A stretch of 64,000 bases of DNA from Actinopolymorpha sp. NPDC004070 (GTDB lineage: Bacteria; Actinomycetota; Actinomycetes; Propionibacteriales; Actinopolymorphaceae): contig NZ_JBEXMJ010000012.1 in NCBI RefSeq assembly GCF_040610475.1, positions 62,001 to 126,000 on the forward strand, read 5' to 3'. The notes under the pieces were generated by a model. That model had not been told where the DNA came from, searched no databases, and saw only the letters and a program-made list of their open reading frames with translations. Positions 1-9,610 of the stretch are shown piece by piece. Position 1 is the stretch's first letter; each line of letters starts with the position of its first letter. Made by a program: the position numbers and the translations under genes.

Positions 1-166
1 CTAGATCCCGCTTCGCGCGGAGCGTGCCCAGGTTGGCGACCTATGTTGGACGGTGGCGCGGGGGTGGCGCGCCACCGTGACGGCGGGGGCCAGGTCGCGA
101 CGAGTGGGCTCCCGGACCGAGCCGGTCGGCGGAAGCCGGCCCGGAGCGAAGGGGATGAACGCCTGC
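1..166. other. window edge and asnB upstream region
   Basis: No gene is supported here. An open frame runs upstream of the asparagine synthetase start from 53, but its translation is Arg/Gly-rich and does not resemble the N-terminus of the family, which must begin Met-Cys. The segment probably holds the asnB promoter and leader; no convincing -35/-10 pair was found. Confidence 0.5.
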
Positions 167-2065
167 ATGTGTGGCATCACCGGCTGGGTGGACTTCGAGC
201 GCGATCTGAACCACGAGCGTGCGGTGCTGGCCGCGATGACCGCGACCATGACCTGCCGGGGACCCGACGCCGAGGGGATGTGGACCGACGCGCACGTCGC
301 GCTCGGGCACCGCCGGCTCTCGGTCATCGACCTCCAGGGCGGCCGGCAGCCGATGGCGGCCGAGAGCGGCGGGGACGAGGACCCGGGGGCGCCGGGCGGT
401 GGAAAACCGGGCGGTGAAACGCCGGCGGCCGTCCTCACCTACAGCGGCGAGGTCTACAACTTCCGCGAACTCCGCGAGGAGCTGGCCGCGGCCGGACACC
501 GGTTCCGTACCCGCAGCGACACCGAGGTCGTCCTGCACGCCTACCTGCAGTGGGGCGAGGACCTCGCCGCCCACCTCAACGGCATGTTCGCGTTCGCCGT
601 GTGGGACACCCGGACCGAGCGTTTGCTGCTCGTACGCGATCGGATGGGCGTCAAGCCGCTGTACTACTACCCGACGCCGCACGGCGTGCTGTTCGGTTCG
701 GAGCCGAAGGCGATCCTCGCCAACCCGGCCGCGAGGCGGGTGCTGGACGCGGACGGGATGCGGGAGTTGCTGTCGTTCGTGAAGACGCCCGAGCGCTCGC
801 CGTTCGCCGGGATCCACGAGGTACGCCCGGGGTCGGTGGTCCGGATCGACCGAGCCGGCCTGCACAAGCGGCGCTACTGGCAGCTCGAGGCGCGCGAACA
901 CCCCGACGACCTGGACACCACCATCGCGACGGTGCGTGAGCTGCTGGACGACATCGTCACCCGCCAGCTGATCTCCGACGTTCCGCTGTGCACCCTGCTG
1001 TCCGGCGGGCTGGACTCCTCGGTGATCACCGCGCTGGCGGCGAAGGGGCTGGCGGAGCGGGGTGCCGGGCCGGTCCGGTCGTTCGCCGTCGACTTCGTGG
1101 GCCAGACCGAGCGGTTCGAGGCCGACGCCATGCGGGACACTCCGGACGCGCCGTACGTGCACGAACTCGCCAAGCACGTGGCCGCCGACCACAGCGACAT
1201 CGTGCTGGACACCCGGGACCTGATGGACCGTGGTGTGCGGTCGGCCGTCCAGCGGGCGAACGACGCCCCCAACGGCATGGGTGACATGTTCACCTCGCTC
1301 TACCTGCTGTTCAGGGCGATCCGCGAGCACTCGACGGTGGCGCTGTCCGGTGAGTCGGCGGACGAGGTGTTCGGCGGCTACCCGTGGTTCCACGACCCGG
1401 AGGCGGTGCACGCGGACACGTTCCCCTGGCTGGCGATGTTCGGGCGCGCGGGTGGGGAACGGCTGGGGGTGCTTGACCCCGGGCTGACCAGGGCGCTGGA
1501 CCTGCGGGCCTACCGCGCCGACTCCTACCGCCAGGCGCTGGCGGAGGTGCCCAGGCTGCCCGGCGAGGAGGGGCTGGAACGCCGGATGCGAGAGGTCAGC
1601 TACTTCCACCTCACCCGGTTCGTGCAGTACCTGCTCGACCGCAAGGACCGGATGAGCATGGCAAGCGGCCTGGAGGTGCGGGTGCCGTTCTGCGACCACC
1701 GGCTGGTGGAGTACGTCTTCAACGCGCCGTGGGCGATGAAGACCTACGACGGACGGGAGAAGAGCCTGCTCCGGGCGGCCACCGTCGACCTGCTGCCGGG
1801 GTCGATCTCCGCCCGGCGCAAGAGCCCGTACCCCTCGACCCAGGACCCGGCCTACGAGCGGGCGCTGCACGAGGAGTTCGGCAAACTGCTCGCCCGGCCG
1901 GACGCGCCGGTGCTGCCGCTGATCGACCGGAAGCAGGCCGACGGCATCCTCACCGAGTCGGTCGGGTCGGTGAGTTCGGAGTTCAGCCGGCGGGCGGTCG
2001 AACTCGTGCTGGGCCTCGACCAGTGGCTGGAGGAGTACGAGGTGGAACTCGACCTGCCCAGCTGA
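167..2065 (+). CDS. asnB: asparagine synthetase (glutamine-hydrolysing)
   Basis: 632-aa cytosolic AsnB-type enzyme that makes asparagine from aspartate, glutamine and ATP. The ATG at 167 was chosen because it gives the N-terminus MCGITGW, in which Cys2 becomes the glutaminase nucleophile after Met removal. Residues 1 to about 220 are the class II amidotransferase domain. The synthetase domain carries the ATP-pyrophosphatase loop SGGLDSS at about 279-285. A Gly/Pro/Glu-rich insert at about 66-88 interrupts the glutaminase domain and looks like a lineage-specific loop. The gene stands alone and converges with the next one. Actinobacterial AsnB paralogues can also amidate cell-wall or secondary-metabolite substrates, so the acceptor is inferred. 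Confidence 0.93.
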   Translation: MCGITGWVDFERDLNHERAVLAAMTATMTCRGPDAEGMWTDAHVALGHRRLSVIDLQGGRQPMAAESGGDEDPGAPGGGKPGGETPAAVLTYSGEVYNFRELREELAAAGHRFRTRSDTEVVLHAYLQWGEDLAAHLNGMFAFAVWDTRTERLLLVRDRMGVKPLYYYPTPHGVLFGSEPKAILANPAARRVLDADGMRELLSFVKTPERSPFAGIHEVRPGSVVRIDRAGLHKRRYWQLEAREHPDDLDTTIATVRELLDDIVTRQLISDVPLCTLLSGGLDSSVITALAAKGLAERGAGPVRSFAVDFVGQTERFEADAMRDTPDAPYVHELAKHVAADHSDIVLDTRDLMDRGVRSAVQRANDAPNGMGDMFTSLYLLFRAIREHSTVALSGESADEVFGGYPWFHDPEAVHADTFPWLAMFGRAGGERLGVLDPGLTRALDLRAYRADSYRQALAEVPRLPGEEGLERRMREVSYFHLTRFVQYLLDRKDRMSMASGLEVRVPFCDHRLVEYVFNAPWAMKTYDGREKSLLRAATVDLLPGSISARRKSPYPSTQDPAYERALHEEFGKLLARPDAPVLPLIDRKQADGILTESVGSVSSEFSRRAVELVLGLDQWLEEYEVELDLPS

Positions 2066-2128
2066 GATTGCCTGCCGTGGTCGCCTGCGGGGCCGCCTGC
2101 CCGGCTTCCCGGGCTGGGCCGCCGGCGG

Positions 2129-2692
2129 TCAGGCGGGCGCGGCGTAGCAGTGGACGGTGACCGCCCGGCCGGCTCCCCACACCTGCTCCACGCTCCCCAG
2201 CCGGAGCCAACCCAGCCGCTCGTAGAGAGCGACCGCGGACCGGTCGGAGTCGACCACGTCGAGGACCGGACGCAGGCCGTGTGCCCGGGCGTACTCGACC
2301 GCCCGGGTCACCAGGCTCGTCCCGACACCTTTGCCGCGCGCGCCAGGGTCGGTGGCCAGCCGGCCGAGGACGACGGGCCGCGGGCCTCGATCGCGGTCGC
2401 CGGCGTCCCGCTCGCGGTCGCCGGCCTCCCGCTCGCGGAGCAGGTCCGGAGCAACGTCCCCGGGGCCGCACCGGGACAACCCGACGTGGCCAACGACCTG
2501 CCCGTCCAGGAGTGCGACCCAGGCCGCGAGCCGTGCCGGGCCGACCAGCCAGTCGACCGGCTGCTCGGGCCAGATCAGCGGGTAGCCGTCGCGTTCGTGC
2601 ACCTCGGCGAGCAGGCGTACGCAGCCGGGCAGGTCGGCGTCCTCCCGCGGGCGTACGAGGACCCGGCCGTCGGGGGCTGGAGCGTCGTTCAC
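2129..2692 (-). CDS. GNAT family N-acetyltransferase
   Basis: 187-aa single-domain GNAT protein that would transfer an acetyl group from acetyl-CoA to an unknown amine. The acetyl-CoA loop is the segment LATDPGARGKGVGTSLV, a good Q/RxxGxG/A-type motif, followed by the conserved C-terminal VALYERLGW strand-helix. A Glu/Arg/Asp-rich repeat (REREAGDRERDAGDRDRG) sits just before the loop and is probably a disordered insertion. GTG at 2692 is preferred because everything upstream in frame is Arg/Pro-rich and lies outside the fold. The upstream neighbour is divergent. Confidence 0.82.
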   Translation of the reverse strand: MNDAPAPDGRVLVRPREDADLPGCVRLLAEVHERDGYPLIWPEQPVDWLVGPARLAAWVALLDGQVVGHVGLSRCGPGDVAPDLLREREAGDRERDAGDRDRGPRPVVLGRLATDPGARGKGVGTSLVTRAVEYARAHGLRPVLDVVDSDRSAVALYERLGWLRLGSVEQVWGAGRAVTVHCYAAPA

Positions 2693-2839
2693 GTCCCATC
2701 CAACCTTCCGCGCACTTCCGCGCACCGCCGGGTCCTGCACCGGGCCGGGTCGCCGCCGACCGCTCGCGGCCGGTCCCCGCACTACCAGGACGCAAGCTCG
2801 CGCGCGTGCCATCATGCGGCATCACTGAAGGGGGGGATC

Positions 2840-3856
2840 ATGGACGACCTCAGCGACTCCGACGACTTCCTGCCGTCCGCGGTCGAGGACCACCTGCGCG
2901 CACGGATGGATGAGCACCACATCCCGGCCCTGGGGCTCGCCGTCGTCCGCGACGGCACGCCGCTGGCCAGGGCGTACGGCACCGCCAACCTGGAGTGGGA
3001 CGTCCCCGCGACGACCGGTACGGCGTTCCAGCTCGCGTCGGTGACGAAGCTGCTGACCGCCACCCTGCTGATGCTGGTGGTCGAGGACGGAACGCTGCGG
3101 CTGGACGCTCCGGTGGGGGAGTACCTCCCCGATGCGCCGTCGGGCTGGGGAGAGGTCACCGTACGCCGGCTGACGTCTCACACCTCGGGCCTGAGCGACG
3201 ACGTGGGCAGTCCGAGCTCGGTCGAGGAGGCGGTGCAGGCGGCGTTCGAGCGGCCGCTGGAGTACGAGCCGGGCACGCAGGTGCGGTACGGCCTGTCGGA
3301 CTACGTGGTTCTGGCGTACGTCCTGCAGGCCGTGACCGGGCGGCCCTTCCCCGACCTGCTGCGCGAACGCCTCACCGAACCCCTCGGCATGACCTCCACC
3401 CGGTTCGACAACGCGCTGGACGACGGAACGGCCCGCGTCAGCGACGTCATCCCCCGGCGCGCGACCGTCTACGACGTACGCGACGACCGCCGGCAGGTGT
3501 ACTCCTTCCTCTTCCCCGCCTGGACCTACGCGGCCGGCGGGCTCTACTCCTCACCCGCCGACCTCGCCACCTGGGCAGCGGCGCTGCGAGGTGGTGAGCT
3601 GCTCTCCCCGGCCTCGGTGCGGGAGATGTGGACGCCGGAACGGCTGCGGGACGGTTCGGCCGGGCCGTTCGGAGTCGGCTGGATCGTCGACCAGCGCCAC
3701 GGGATGCCAGCAGTGGGCCACAGCGGCGGCCCCGCGCTGGCCGACGTGATGCACCTGGTCGACGACGACCTGACCGTGGCCGTGCTGACGAACCAGCAGA
3801 ACCTCCGGCCCTACCTCGCCGGTGAGGTCCTCGACCTGCTGCGCTCGGCCGGCTAG
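2840..3856 (+). CDS. serine hydrolase, beta-lactamase/class C PBP fold
   Basis: 338-aa member of the beta-lactamase-related family (esterases, D-aminopeptidases, class C-like enzymes). The catalytic SxxK is SVTK at residues 67-70, the Tyr motif is in YGLSDYV, and a C-terminal GHSGG replaces the KTG triad. There is no signal peptide or lipobox, so a cytosolic location is likely and cell-wall substrates are unlikely. ATG 2840 follows a G-rich stretch (GGGGGG, spacing 3) that can serve as ribosome-binding site; the longer upstream frame is antisense to the divergent GNAT gene and is not credible. The substrate is unknown. Confidence 0.85.
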   Translation: MDDLSDSDDFLPSAVEDHLRARMDEHHIPALGLAVVRDGTPLARAYGTANLEWDVPATTGTAFQLASVTKLLTATLLMLVVEDGTLRLDAPVGEYLPDAPSGWGEVTVRRLTSHTSGLSDDVGSPSSVEEAVQAAFERPLEYEPGTQVRYGLSDYVVLAYVLQAVTGRPFPDLLRERLTEPLGMTSTRFDNALDDGTARVSDVIPRRATVYDVRDDRRQVYSFLFPAWTYAAGGLYSSPADLATWAAALRGGELLSPASVREMWTPERLRDGSAGPFGVGWIVDQRHGMPAVGHSGGPALADVMHLVDDDLTVAVLTNQQNLRPYLAGEVLDLLRSAG

Positions 3857-4084
3857 CGGGAGCCGGCCGGGGGAAGTTCGGGCTGGGGAGAGCCGCGCGG
3901 GAAAGATCGAGACCGGGCAGCCTCGTACGGTTTCGGCTCGCTGCGTCGGGTAGCGGTTCCCCATACAGTCGTCCGAGCAACGACTGCGAGCAACGACTGC
4001 TCCGACACCACGGTCCAACCATGACCGGTCGTACCACGCGGCACACGAGTTCGCCGGTGCGACGGTCCAGCCGAAGGATGAGGG

Positions 4085-5152
4085 ATGACGACACACGCTG
4101 GTGGCAACGGCGCGTCCGGCAGGGACGCGCCTCCGGCGGACGCGGAGGAGAAGCCCGACAGTCCGCTCGACCTGAAGTCGCCGACCCGGAAGTTCATCCT
4201 CAAGAACACCTTCCGGGAGTTCCTCGACGACGAGTGCACCGACCTCGCGGCGGGACTGACGTACTACGCCATCCTCTCCCTCTTCCCCGCCATCCTGGCC
4301 CTGGTGTCCATCCTCGGCCTGGTCGGGCAGAGCAAGCAGACCACCTCGATGCTGATGGACATCCTGCGTGGCCTCGGCGCCGACAAGGCCGTCAGCACCA
4401 TCCAGCCCGTGGTGGAGCAACTCACCCGCAGCCAGTCGGCGGGATTCGCCCTGGTCATCGGCCTGGCGGTGGCGTTCTGGTCCGCGTCGGGTTACGTCAA
4501 CGCGTTCAGCCGGGCGATGAACCGCGTGTACGAGGTCGAGGAGGGCCGGCCGATCTGGAAGCTGCGCCCGGTGATGCTCGGCATCACGGCGCTGGTGCTC
4601 GTCCTGGTGGCGATCACCGCGGTCGGTCTGGTGATCAGCGGGCCGCTGGCGAAGACGATCGGCGGAGTGATCGGGCTCAGTGATGTCGCGGTCACCGTGT
4701 GGAGCATCGCCAAGTGGCCGGTGATGCTGTTCATCGTCATCTTCATCGTCGCGGTGCTCTACCACCTCACGCCCAACATCAAGCAGCCGAAGTTCCGCTG
4801 GCTGAGCATCGGCGCCGTCGTCGCCATCGTCACCTGGGTGGTCGTCTCGGTGGCGTTCGGCTTCTACGTCGCCAACTTCGGCAACTACAACAAGACCTAC
4901 GGCTCGCTCGGCGGCGTCATCGTCTTCCTGCTGTGGATCTGGCTGACCAACCTGGCGTTGCTGTTCGGCGCGGAGCTGGACGCGGAGATGGAGCGCGGCC
5001 GGGAGCTGCAGGCCGGTCTTCCCGCCGAGGAGGAGATCCAGCTGCCGCCTCGCGACACCACCAAGATCGACAAGGATGCGAAGAAGGAGGAGAAGGCGAT
5101 CGACGAGGCGCGCGAACTCCGCGAGGAGGCGGCCGCGTCCGACGAGACGTGA
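4085..5152 (+). CDS. YihY/BrkB family inner-membrane protein
   Basis: 355-aa polytopic membrane protein of the YihY/virulence factor BrkB family (formerly mis-annotated ribonuclease BN). The diagnostic N-terminal segment DLAAGLTYYAILSLFPA is present from about residue 56. About six hydrophobic helices follow, including FALVIGLAVAFWSASGYVNA and GGVIVFLLWIWLTNLALLFG. The last 50 residues form a charged Lys/Glu-rich cytosolic tail. The molecular function of the family is not settled. It lies upstream of an MscS channel on the same strand, with a gap of 117 bp, so an envelope or osmotic role for the pair is only a suggestion. Confidence 0.9.
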   Translation: MTTHAGGNGASGRDAPPADAEEKPDSPLDLKSPTRKFILKNTFREFLDDECTDLAAGLTYYAILSLFPAILALVSILGLVGQSKQTTSMLMDILRGLGADKAVSTIQPVVEQLTRSQSAGFALVIGLAVAFWSASGYVNAFSRAMNRVYEVEEGRPIWKLRPVMLGITALVLVLVAITAVGLVISGPLAKTIGGVIGLSDVAVTVWSIAKWPVMLFIVIFIVAVLYHLTPNIKQPKFRWLSIGAVVAIVTWVVVSVAFGFYVANFGNYNKTYGSLGGVIVFLLWIWLTNLALLFGAELDAEMERGRELQAGLPAEEEIQLPPRDTTKIDKDAKKEEKAIDEARELREEAAASDET

Positions 5153-5269
5153 CCGGGTGACGCCACATCGTCAGGTCAACGGTGACCTCCGACCGGGTGC
5201 TGCGGGTCCTTCCGATCCGGATGAGACCGTGAGGACGACCGCACCCGTGAGGAGGATCGGCGAAATCTC

Positions 5270-6430
5270 ATGCAACTGACCGCTGCCGCCGCTGCCATCA
5301 GCACTGCCGTGCCCGACCCGTTGCACACCCTCCTCGTGCTGGGCTGCACCGCGGTAGGGGCGCTCCTGGTGACGCTGCTCACCGGCAGGATCACCGCTCG
5401 TCTGGCCCGCTCGGAGAGCCGGCCCTTCTGGGGACGGCTGCGCAACCGCTGTCATCGCCCGTGGACGGTGACGCTGCTGTCGGTGGCCCTGCTGGCCGCC
5501 CAGCCGAGCGCGGGCCTGCGCGGTCAGTTGGACGACGACGTACGGCACCTGCTGGTGATCATCACCATCGCAGCGGTGTCCTGGCTGGCCACCGCTGTGC
5601 TCTTCCTCGCCGAGGACGCCGCCCTGCGCCACATCCGGGTCGACGTGACCGACAACCGCCGGGCGCGTAAGGTGCAGACGCAGTTGACCGCGCTGCGACG
5701 GTTGACCGCCGTGGTGGTGACCCTGGTGGCCGCGTCCGCGATCTTCATGACGTTCGACGCGCTGCGCACCTACGGCGCGTCGATCCTGGCGTCCGCCGGT
5801 GTCGCCGGCGTGATCGCCGGTCTGGCCGCGCAGACGACCCTGGCGAACGTGTTCGCGGGCCTGCAGCTGGTTTTCACCGACGCGCTGCGAATCGACGACG
5901 TGGTGGTGGTCGAGGAGGAGTGGGGCCGGGTCGAGGAACTCACCCTCACGTACGTGGTGGTCAACCTGTGGGACGAGCGGCGGCTGGTGTTGCCGGCGAC
6001 GTACTTCACCACCACGCCGTTCCAGAACTGGACCCGCTCGGAGTCCCGCGTCATCGGCGCGGTCGTCTTCTATCTCGACCACAGCACGCCGGTTCCCGAA
6101 CTCCGTGCGGAGACCCAGCGGATCATCGCGAAGAACCCGCTGTGGGACCGGCGCGAGTGGACCCTGCAGGTCGTCGACACGACCGAACACTCGATCGTCG
6201 TCCGGGTGCTCGCCTCCGCGGCGGACTCCGCCTCGGCCTGGGACCTGCGCTGTGACGTGCGCGAGCACCTGCTCGGGTGGCTTCGGGACAACCACCCGAA
6301 CTCCCTGCCCCGGCTGCGGACCGAGCGGTCCGGCCCTGGCGGTCCGGGCGGCTCCGGTGGCGCGGGTGACTCAGGCCCGCTCGTGGTCGGCGAGGACTTC
6401 TTCGACCACGTGCAGGTTGCCCGCCGCTAG
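5270..6430 (+). CDS. MscS family mechanosensitive ion channel
   Basis: 386-aa small-conductance mechanosensitive channel homologue. There are three to four N-terminal hydrophobic helices. The pore-lining TM3 and its Gly/Ala-rich kink are recognisable in ASAGVAGVIAGLAAQTTLAN, followed by FAGLQLVFTDALRIDDVVVV, which opens the cytosolic beta domain. The role is tension-gated release of solutes during hypo-osmotic shock. A Gly/Ser-rich stretch near residues 355-370 and a C-terminal extension follow. The last 60 bp overlap, tail to tail, the coding region of a convergent phosphotransferase, so both C-termini are encoded by the same DNA. Confidence 0.92.
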   Translation: MQLTAAAAAISTAVPDPLHTLLVLGCTAVGALLVTLLTGRITARLARSESRPFWGRLRNRCHRPWTVTLLSVALLAAQPSAGLRGQLDDDVRHLLVIITIAAVSWLATAVLFLAEDAALRHIRVDVTDNRRARKVQTQLTALRRLTAVVVTLVAASAIFMTFDALRTYGASILASAGVAGVIAGLAAQTTLANVFAGLQLVFTDALRIDDVVVVEEEWGRVEELTLTYVVVNLWDERRLVLPATYFTTTPFQNWTRSESRVIGAVVFYLDHSTPVPELRAETQRIIAKNPLWDRREWTLQVVDTTEHSIVVRVLASAADSASAWDLRCDVREHLLGWLRDNHPNSLPRLRTERSGPGGPGGSGGAGDSGPLVVGEDFFDHVQVARR

Positions 6431-7279
6431 CGGCCCGCCCTGCTCGACGTCCCGGGCAAGGCCGAGCAGCGCCTTCCACAGCGCCCACCCGCGGGCACGG
6501 GCCCAGGTGCCGGCGTCCTGCGCAACCGTACGGCGGAAGGCCTCCCGGCTCGGTCCGTCGAACATCGTCCACGCGATCACCAGGTCGCAGGAGGGGTCGC
6601 CGACGCCGCAGGTGCCGAAGTCGATGACGGCGGCCAGCCTCCCGTCGCGGACCAGCAGGTTGCCTTGTGCGACGTCGCCGTGGAACCACACCGGATCGCC
6701 TCGCCACTCGACGGCGAGTGCGGCGTCCCAGACGGCCGCGGCCCGGTCGGTGTCGAGGTGGCCGGTGAGCGTGCGCAGGCAGGCCCGGGTCTCGTCGTCG
6801 TAGTACGCGGGCGGAGCGCCGCGGTGGAAGCTGTGCGCTCCGGCCGCCGGCCCGCCGGTCGCGTCGACCCGCTGCAGGGCGAGGAGGAACTGCGCCACCG
6901 AGGTCGCGAACCCTGCCAGGTCGGCGATCCGGTCCGGACGAGCGGTGGCTCCGTCCAGCCACCGGCGGATCGACCAGGGATGCGGGTAACCCTCGCCCGG
7001 CCCGCCCAGCGCCACCGACACCGGGATCGGAACGGGCAGGTGCGGAGCCAGCACACTCAACCAGCGGTGCTCCTTCTCCACCGCCGGGACGTATCCCGGC
7101 GCCGTGGGCAGGCGCACCGTCAACTCGTCGCCGAGGCGGTATGTGCGGTTGTCCCACCCGTCCACCTCGACCGGGGTCACCGGGAGTTCGCTCCACTGCG
7201 GGAACTGCGCGGCGAGCAGTCGCTTCACCAGGTTCGTGTCGATGCCGGCGCGACCGTCGAGATGGGTGTCCGAAAGCAC
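6371..7279 (-). CDS. aminoglycoside phosphotransferase-fold kinase (APH-1 of window)
   Basis: About 302 aa, APH/choline-kinase fold. Brenner-type catalytic loop VWFHGDVAQGNLLVRDGRL supplies Asp and Asn, and AVIDFGTCGVGDPSCDL supplies the metal-binding Asp. The N-terminal segment FPQWSELPVTPVEVDGWDN is shared in layout with the kinase at 33466-34365, so the two are paralogues. GTG 7279 is preferred because the preceding residues in frame are a run of Arg. Such proteins phosphorylate sugars, small metabolites or antibiotics; the substrate cannot be read from sequence. Confidence 0.85.
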   Translation of the reverse strand: MLSDTHLDGRAGIDTNLVKRLLAAQFPQWSELPVTPVEVDGWDNRTYRLGDELTVRLPTAPGYVPAVEKEHRWLSVLAPHLPVPIPVSVALGGPGEGYPHPWSIRRWLDGATARPDRIADLAGFATSVAQFLLALQRVDATGGPAAGAHSFHRGAPPAYYDDETRACLRTLTGHLDTDRAAAVWDAALAVEWRGDPVWFHGDVAQGNLLVRDGRLAAVIDFGTCGVGDPSCDLVIAWTMFDGPSREAFRRTVAQDAGTWARARGWALWKALLGLARDVEQGGPLAAGNLHVVEEVLADHERA

Positions 7280-7363
7280 CCGGGAAGTGTTCCAGCGCCG
7301 CCGACGGCGGGCAACACGTTTGCCGTACGTAGGCACAGTCGCCGTACAGGAACCGACGGGCAC

Positions 7364-9598
7364 CTACGGCCGCTGAACGTTCTGGTGCGGATCCACCCAC
7401 TCGGGCGGGATGTATTCGGGGTGCCCGTGGCTGCCCATTCGGACCTGCCAGCCTCGGTGGTGGACGAAGGTGTGGTGGGTTTTGCACAGGAGGACTCCGT
7501 TGTCGAGGTCGGTCGGCCCGAAGTTGTCCCAGGGGTTCATGTGGTGGGCGATGCAGCGGCGTTCGGGGACTTGGCATTCGGGGAAGTGGCAGTGGCTGCC
7601 GTCGCGGACGGCGAGGGCGCGGCGTTGTGCTTCGGTGAAGAAGCGGTCGGCCATGCCGACGTCGAGGACTTCGCCGTTGCCGCCGAGGACGACGGGGATG
7701 ATGTTGGCGTCGCAGGCCATCCTGCGGATGGTGGCGACGGAGATGGGTTCTCCGCGTAGGCCGAGGATCCTGGCTGATCCGCCGCCTCCGCATTTGCTGC
7801 AGCCGTCGTGCGGGTCGATGCGGCCGGCGGGGTCGTTGGGGTCATCGGGGTCGCTGGGTTCGTGGGCAGCCTCCGGTCCCGCCGCACCCTCGGGCAGTTC
7901 GGTGTCGGCGTCGTCTTGTGCCCCGAGGTCCCAGTCCTCGGGTCCGGTATCTGTTTCCGGGTCGGCTCCGAGACCCGTTCCAGCTTCCCTTCCGGCGTCG
8001 GGGTCAGTTCCGGTATCGGGGCGGGTTCCGGTTGCGGTGTTCGGTTGTGGGTGCTGGCCGGGTTCTCGCGGTTCGGGTATCCGGTCCGCGAGGCTCGTTG
8101 TATCCGGTGGTGGTTTCTCCTTGTCCGGTTGACTATTGCGGCTACTCGTCGTCCTCTGGCCGCCGGGACGACCACGGTCCTCGGCGTCGGCCGCCTCGGT
8201 CGGTTCGCGCGGGTCTGTCGTCTCGCCCGGGTCGGCGTCCGTGTGTGGGTCGCTGGTGTCGGCTGGCCGGGTTGTCTCGCCGGGGCCGTCCGCCAGGTCC
8301 GGATCGACGACCCCTTCGTCAACGCCGGGTTGCGCCGTAGCCCCCGCGGTGGCGTTGGCGCTCGCACCGGGCGCCGCCGCGGGCGTGACGTTGTCGCTCG
8401 GCTCGGCGTTGTCGCTCGGCTCGGCATTGTTGCCGGGCTCGGTGCCGCCGGTGCCTCCGGTGCCGTCGGTCTTCTTGGTGGGGTTGGAGCCGGCAGGCTT
8501 GGTCTCTGCGGTGCCGCAGCGGCTCGTGCCCGATCCGGCCTGTGCCGGCCCGGGCTCTCCCGCCTCAGAATCCTTGGTGTGCTTGGAGGTGTTGCTCTCG
8601 GCGGCTCTGCGCTTGGTCTTTCGTTGGGCTTGGCGTTTAGCGTCGGGGGTTTGGCAGCCGCACGGCATGGGGCGGACGGTGTTGAGGTCGTCGATGGTGC
8701 CGTACCCGACGCCGTTCATCAGGTTCTGCAGATCGATCAGGACGGTGACGCAGTCCCGTCCTCGGCCGCGGTTGGGCGAGGCTTCCCATTCAGCCCACCT
8801 GGCGACCAACTCCGCGAACGCGTCGCCACGCTTTTGGTCCAGGGGACGGTCGTCGGGCTCGGGACGGGTGTCACGGGCGACCAGCGCCTCGATGATTTTG
8901 CGGAGTTGTTCCATCTCCAGCACCGGCAGTTTGATCACCACGGTTTCCGACCCGGGGATCCCGTTCGGCGCGTATTTCAGGGAGCGGGAGCGTTCTGCGG
9001 CGCGTTCGGCGTCGTCGAGTTCCTTGCCCAGCCGGCGTTCGGATTCCTCCGGCGCCAGGTAGTGCAGCAACGCCCGGCCCAGCAGGCGCACGTCGTCGGG
9101 GTTACGCCGCTTCGACTCCTCGATCAGGTACTCCTCGGCCTGGACGCGCTGTTCGAGGCTGACCCACTTGGGCAGGTCCTTGATCGCAGCGGCGATCACC
9201 TGCGCATGCCGGAACGACAGCTCCCCACGCGCCAGCGCACGGGCGGTCAGGGTGATGGTGCGGTCCAGATCCCGGGACAGTGCGACGGTGGCGTAGGAGT
9301 CCTTCTTCCCCATCCGCTGGGAGTTGCGCAGCCAAGCCGCCGTGGTCGCCGCACCGGTCGTCTTGCCGATGTCGCAGGCCTCGGCCTGGCGAACCAAGGA
9401 CAGTGTCAGCGCGTCGAAGCGGGAGTCCTCGACCCCGAGTTCGCCGATCAGCGCCCCCATCTGGGCGGCTTCCACCGAGGTGGTCGGGGTGGACAGGGCC
9501 TCGTCGAGTCCGGCGCGGATGGTGGCGATCGCAGCCCTCAACCGGGCAGCGGCGCCACTGCCGCCTGCGCCGGGAAGATCCTGCGTCGTCGAATACAT
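7364..9598 (-). CDS. DUF222 / HNH endonuclease-domain protein (13E12-repeat type)
   Basis: 744-aa protein of the actinobacterial DUF222-HNH family. The DUF222 helical region occupies about residues 1-330. A very long linker rich in Thr, Pro, Gly, Asp and Glu runs from about 335 to 600. The C-terminal HNH nuclease (about 640-725) has the Cys pairs and His residues in SHCHFPECQVPERRC, CIAHHMNPWDNFGPTDLDN and LLCKTHHTFVHH. It probably nicks or cuts DNA; in mycobacteria relatives form the 13E12 repeat family and act in mobile-element-like settings, but no repeats or termini flank this copy. ATG 9598 lies 6 nt after a TAGAGT -10 box. Confidence 0.9.
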   Translation of the reverse strand: MYSTTQDLPGAGGSGAAARLRAAIATIRAGLDEALSTPTTSVEAAQMGALIGELGVEDSRFDALTLSLVRQAEACDIGKTTGAATTAAWLRNSQRMGKKDSYATVALSRDLDRTITLTARALARGELSFRHAQVIAAAIKDLPKWVSLEQRVQAEEYLIEESKRRNPDDVRLLGRALLHYLAPEESERRLGKELDDAERAAERSRSLKYAPNGIPGSETVVIKLPVLEMEQLRKIIEALVARDTRPEPDDRPLDQKRGDAFAELVARWAEWEASPNRGRGRDCVTVLIDLQNLMNGVGYGTIDDLNTVRPMPCGCQTPDAKRQAQRKTKRRAAESNTSKHTKDSEAGEPGPAQAGSGTSRCGTAETKPAGSNPTKKTDGTGGTGGTEPGNNAEPSDNAEPSDNVTPAAAPGASANATAGATAQPGVDEGVVDPDLADGPGETTRPADTSDPHTDADPGETTDPREPTEAADAEDRGRPGGQRTTSSRNSQPDKEKPPPDTTSLADRIPEPREPGQHPQPNTATGTRPDTGTDPDAGREAGTGLGADPETDTGPEDWDLGAQDDADTELPEGAAGPEAAHEPSDPDDPNDPAGRIDPHDGCSKCGGGGSARILGLRGEPISVATIRRMACDANIIPVVLGGNGEVLDVGMADRFFTEAQRRALAVRDGSHCHFPECQVPERRCIAHHMNPWDNFGPTDLDNGVLLCKTHHTFVHHRGWQVRMGSHGHPEYIPPEWVDPHQNVQRP

Positions 9599-9604
9599 GT
9601 TCGA

Positions 9605-9610
9605 ACTCTA
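9605..9610 (-). promoter_or_regulatory. leaderless -10 box of the DUF222/HNH gene
   Basis: TAGAGT on the minus strand, 6 nt before the ATG at 9598. With the usual 6-7 nt distance from -10 to the start site, transcription would begin at the A of the ATG, giving a leaderless mRNA. Confidence 0.55.

Noticed and set aside
41..1870. Long open frame antisense to asparagine synthetase
   Set aside because: High GC content creates many long antisense frames; its translation is Arg/Pro/His-rich and has no recognisable domain, while the plus strand carries a complete enzyme.
2099..2114. GCCCGG-CTTC-CCGGGC hairpin as a terminator between asnB and the GNAT gene
   Set aside because: A 6-bp stem with no U-run; such hairpins are expected by chance at this GC content.
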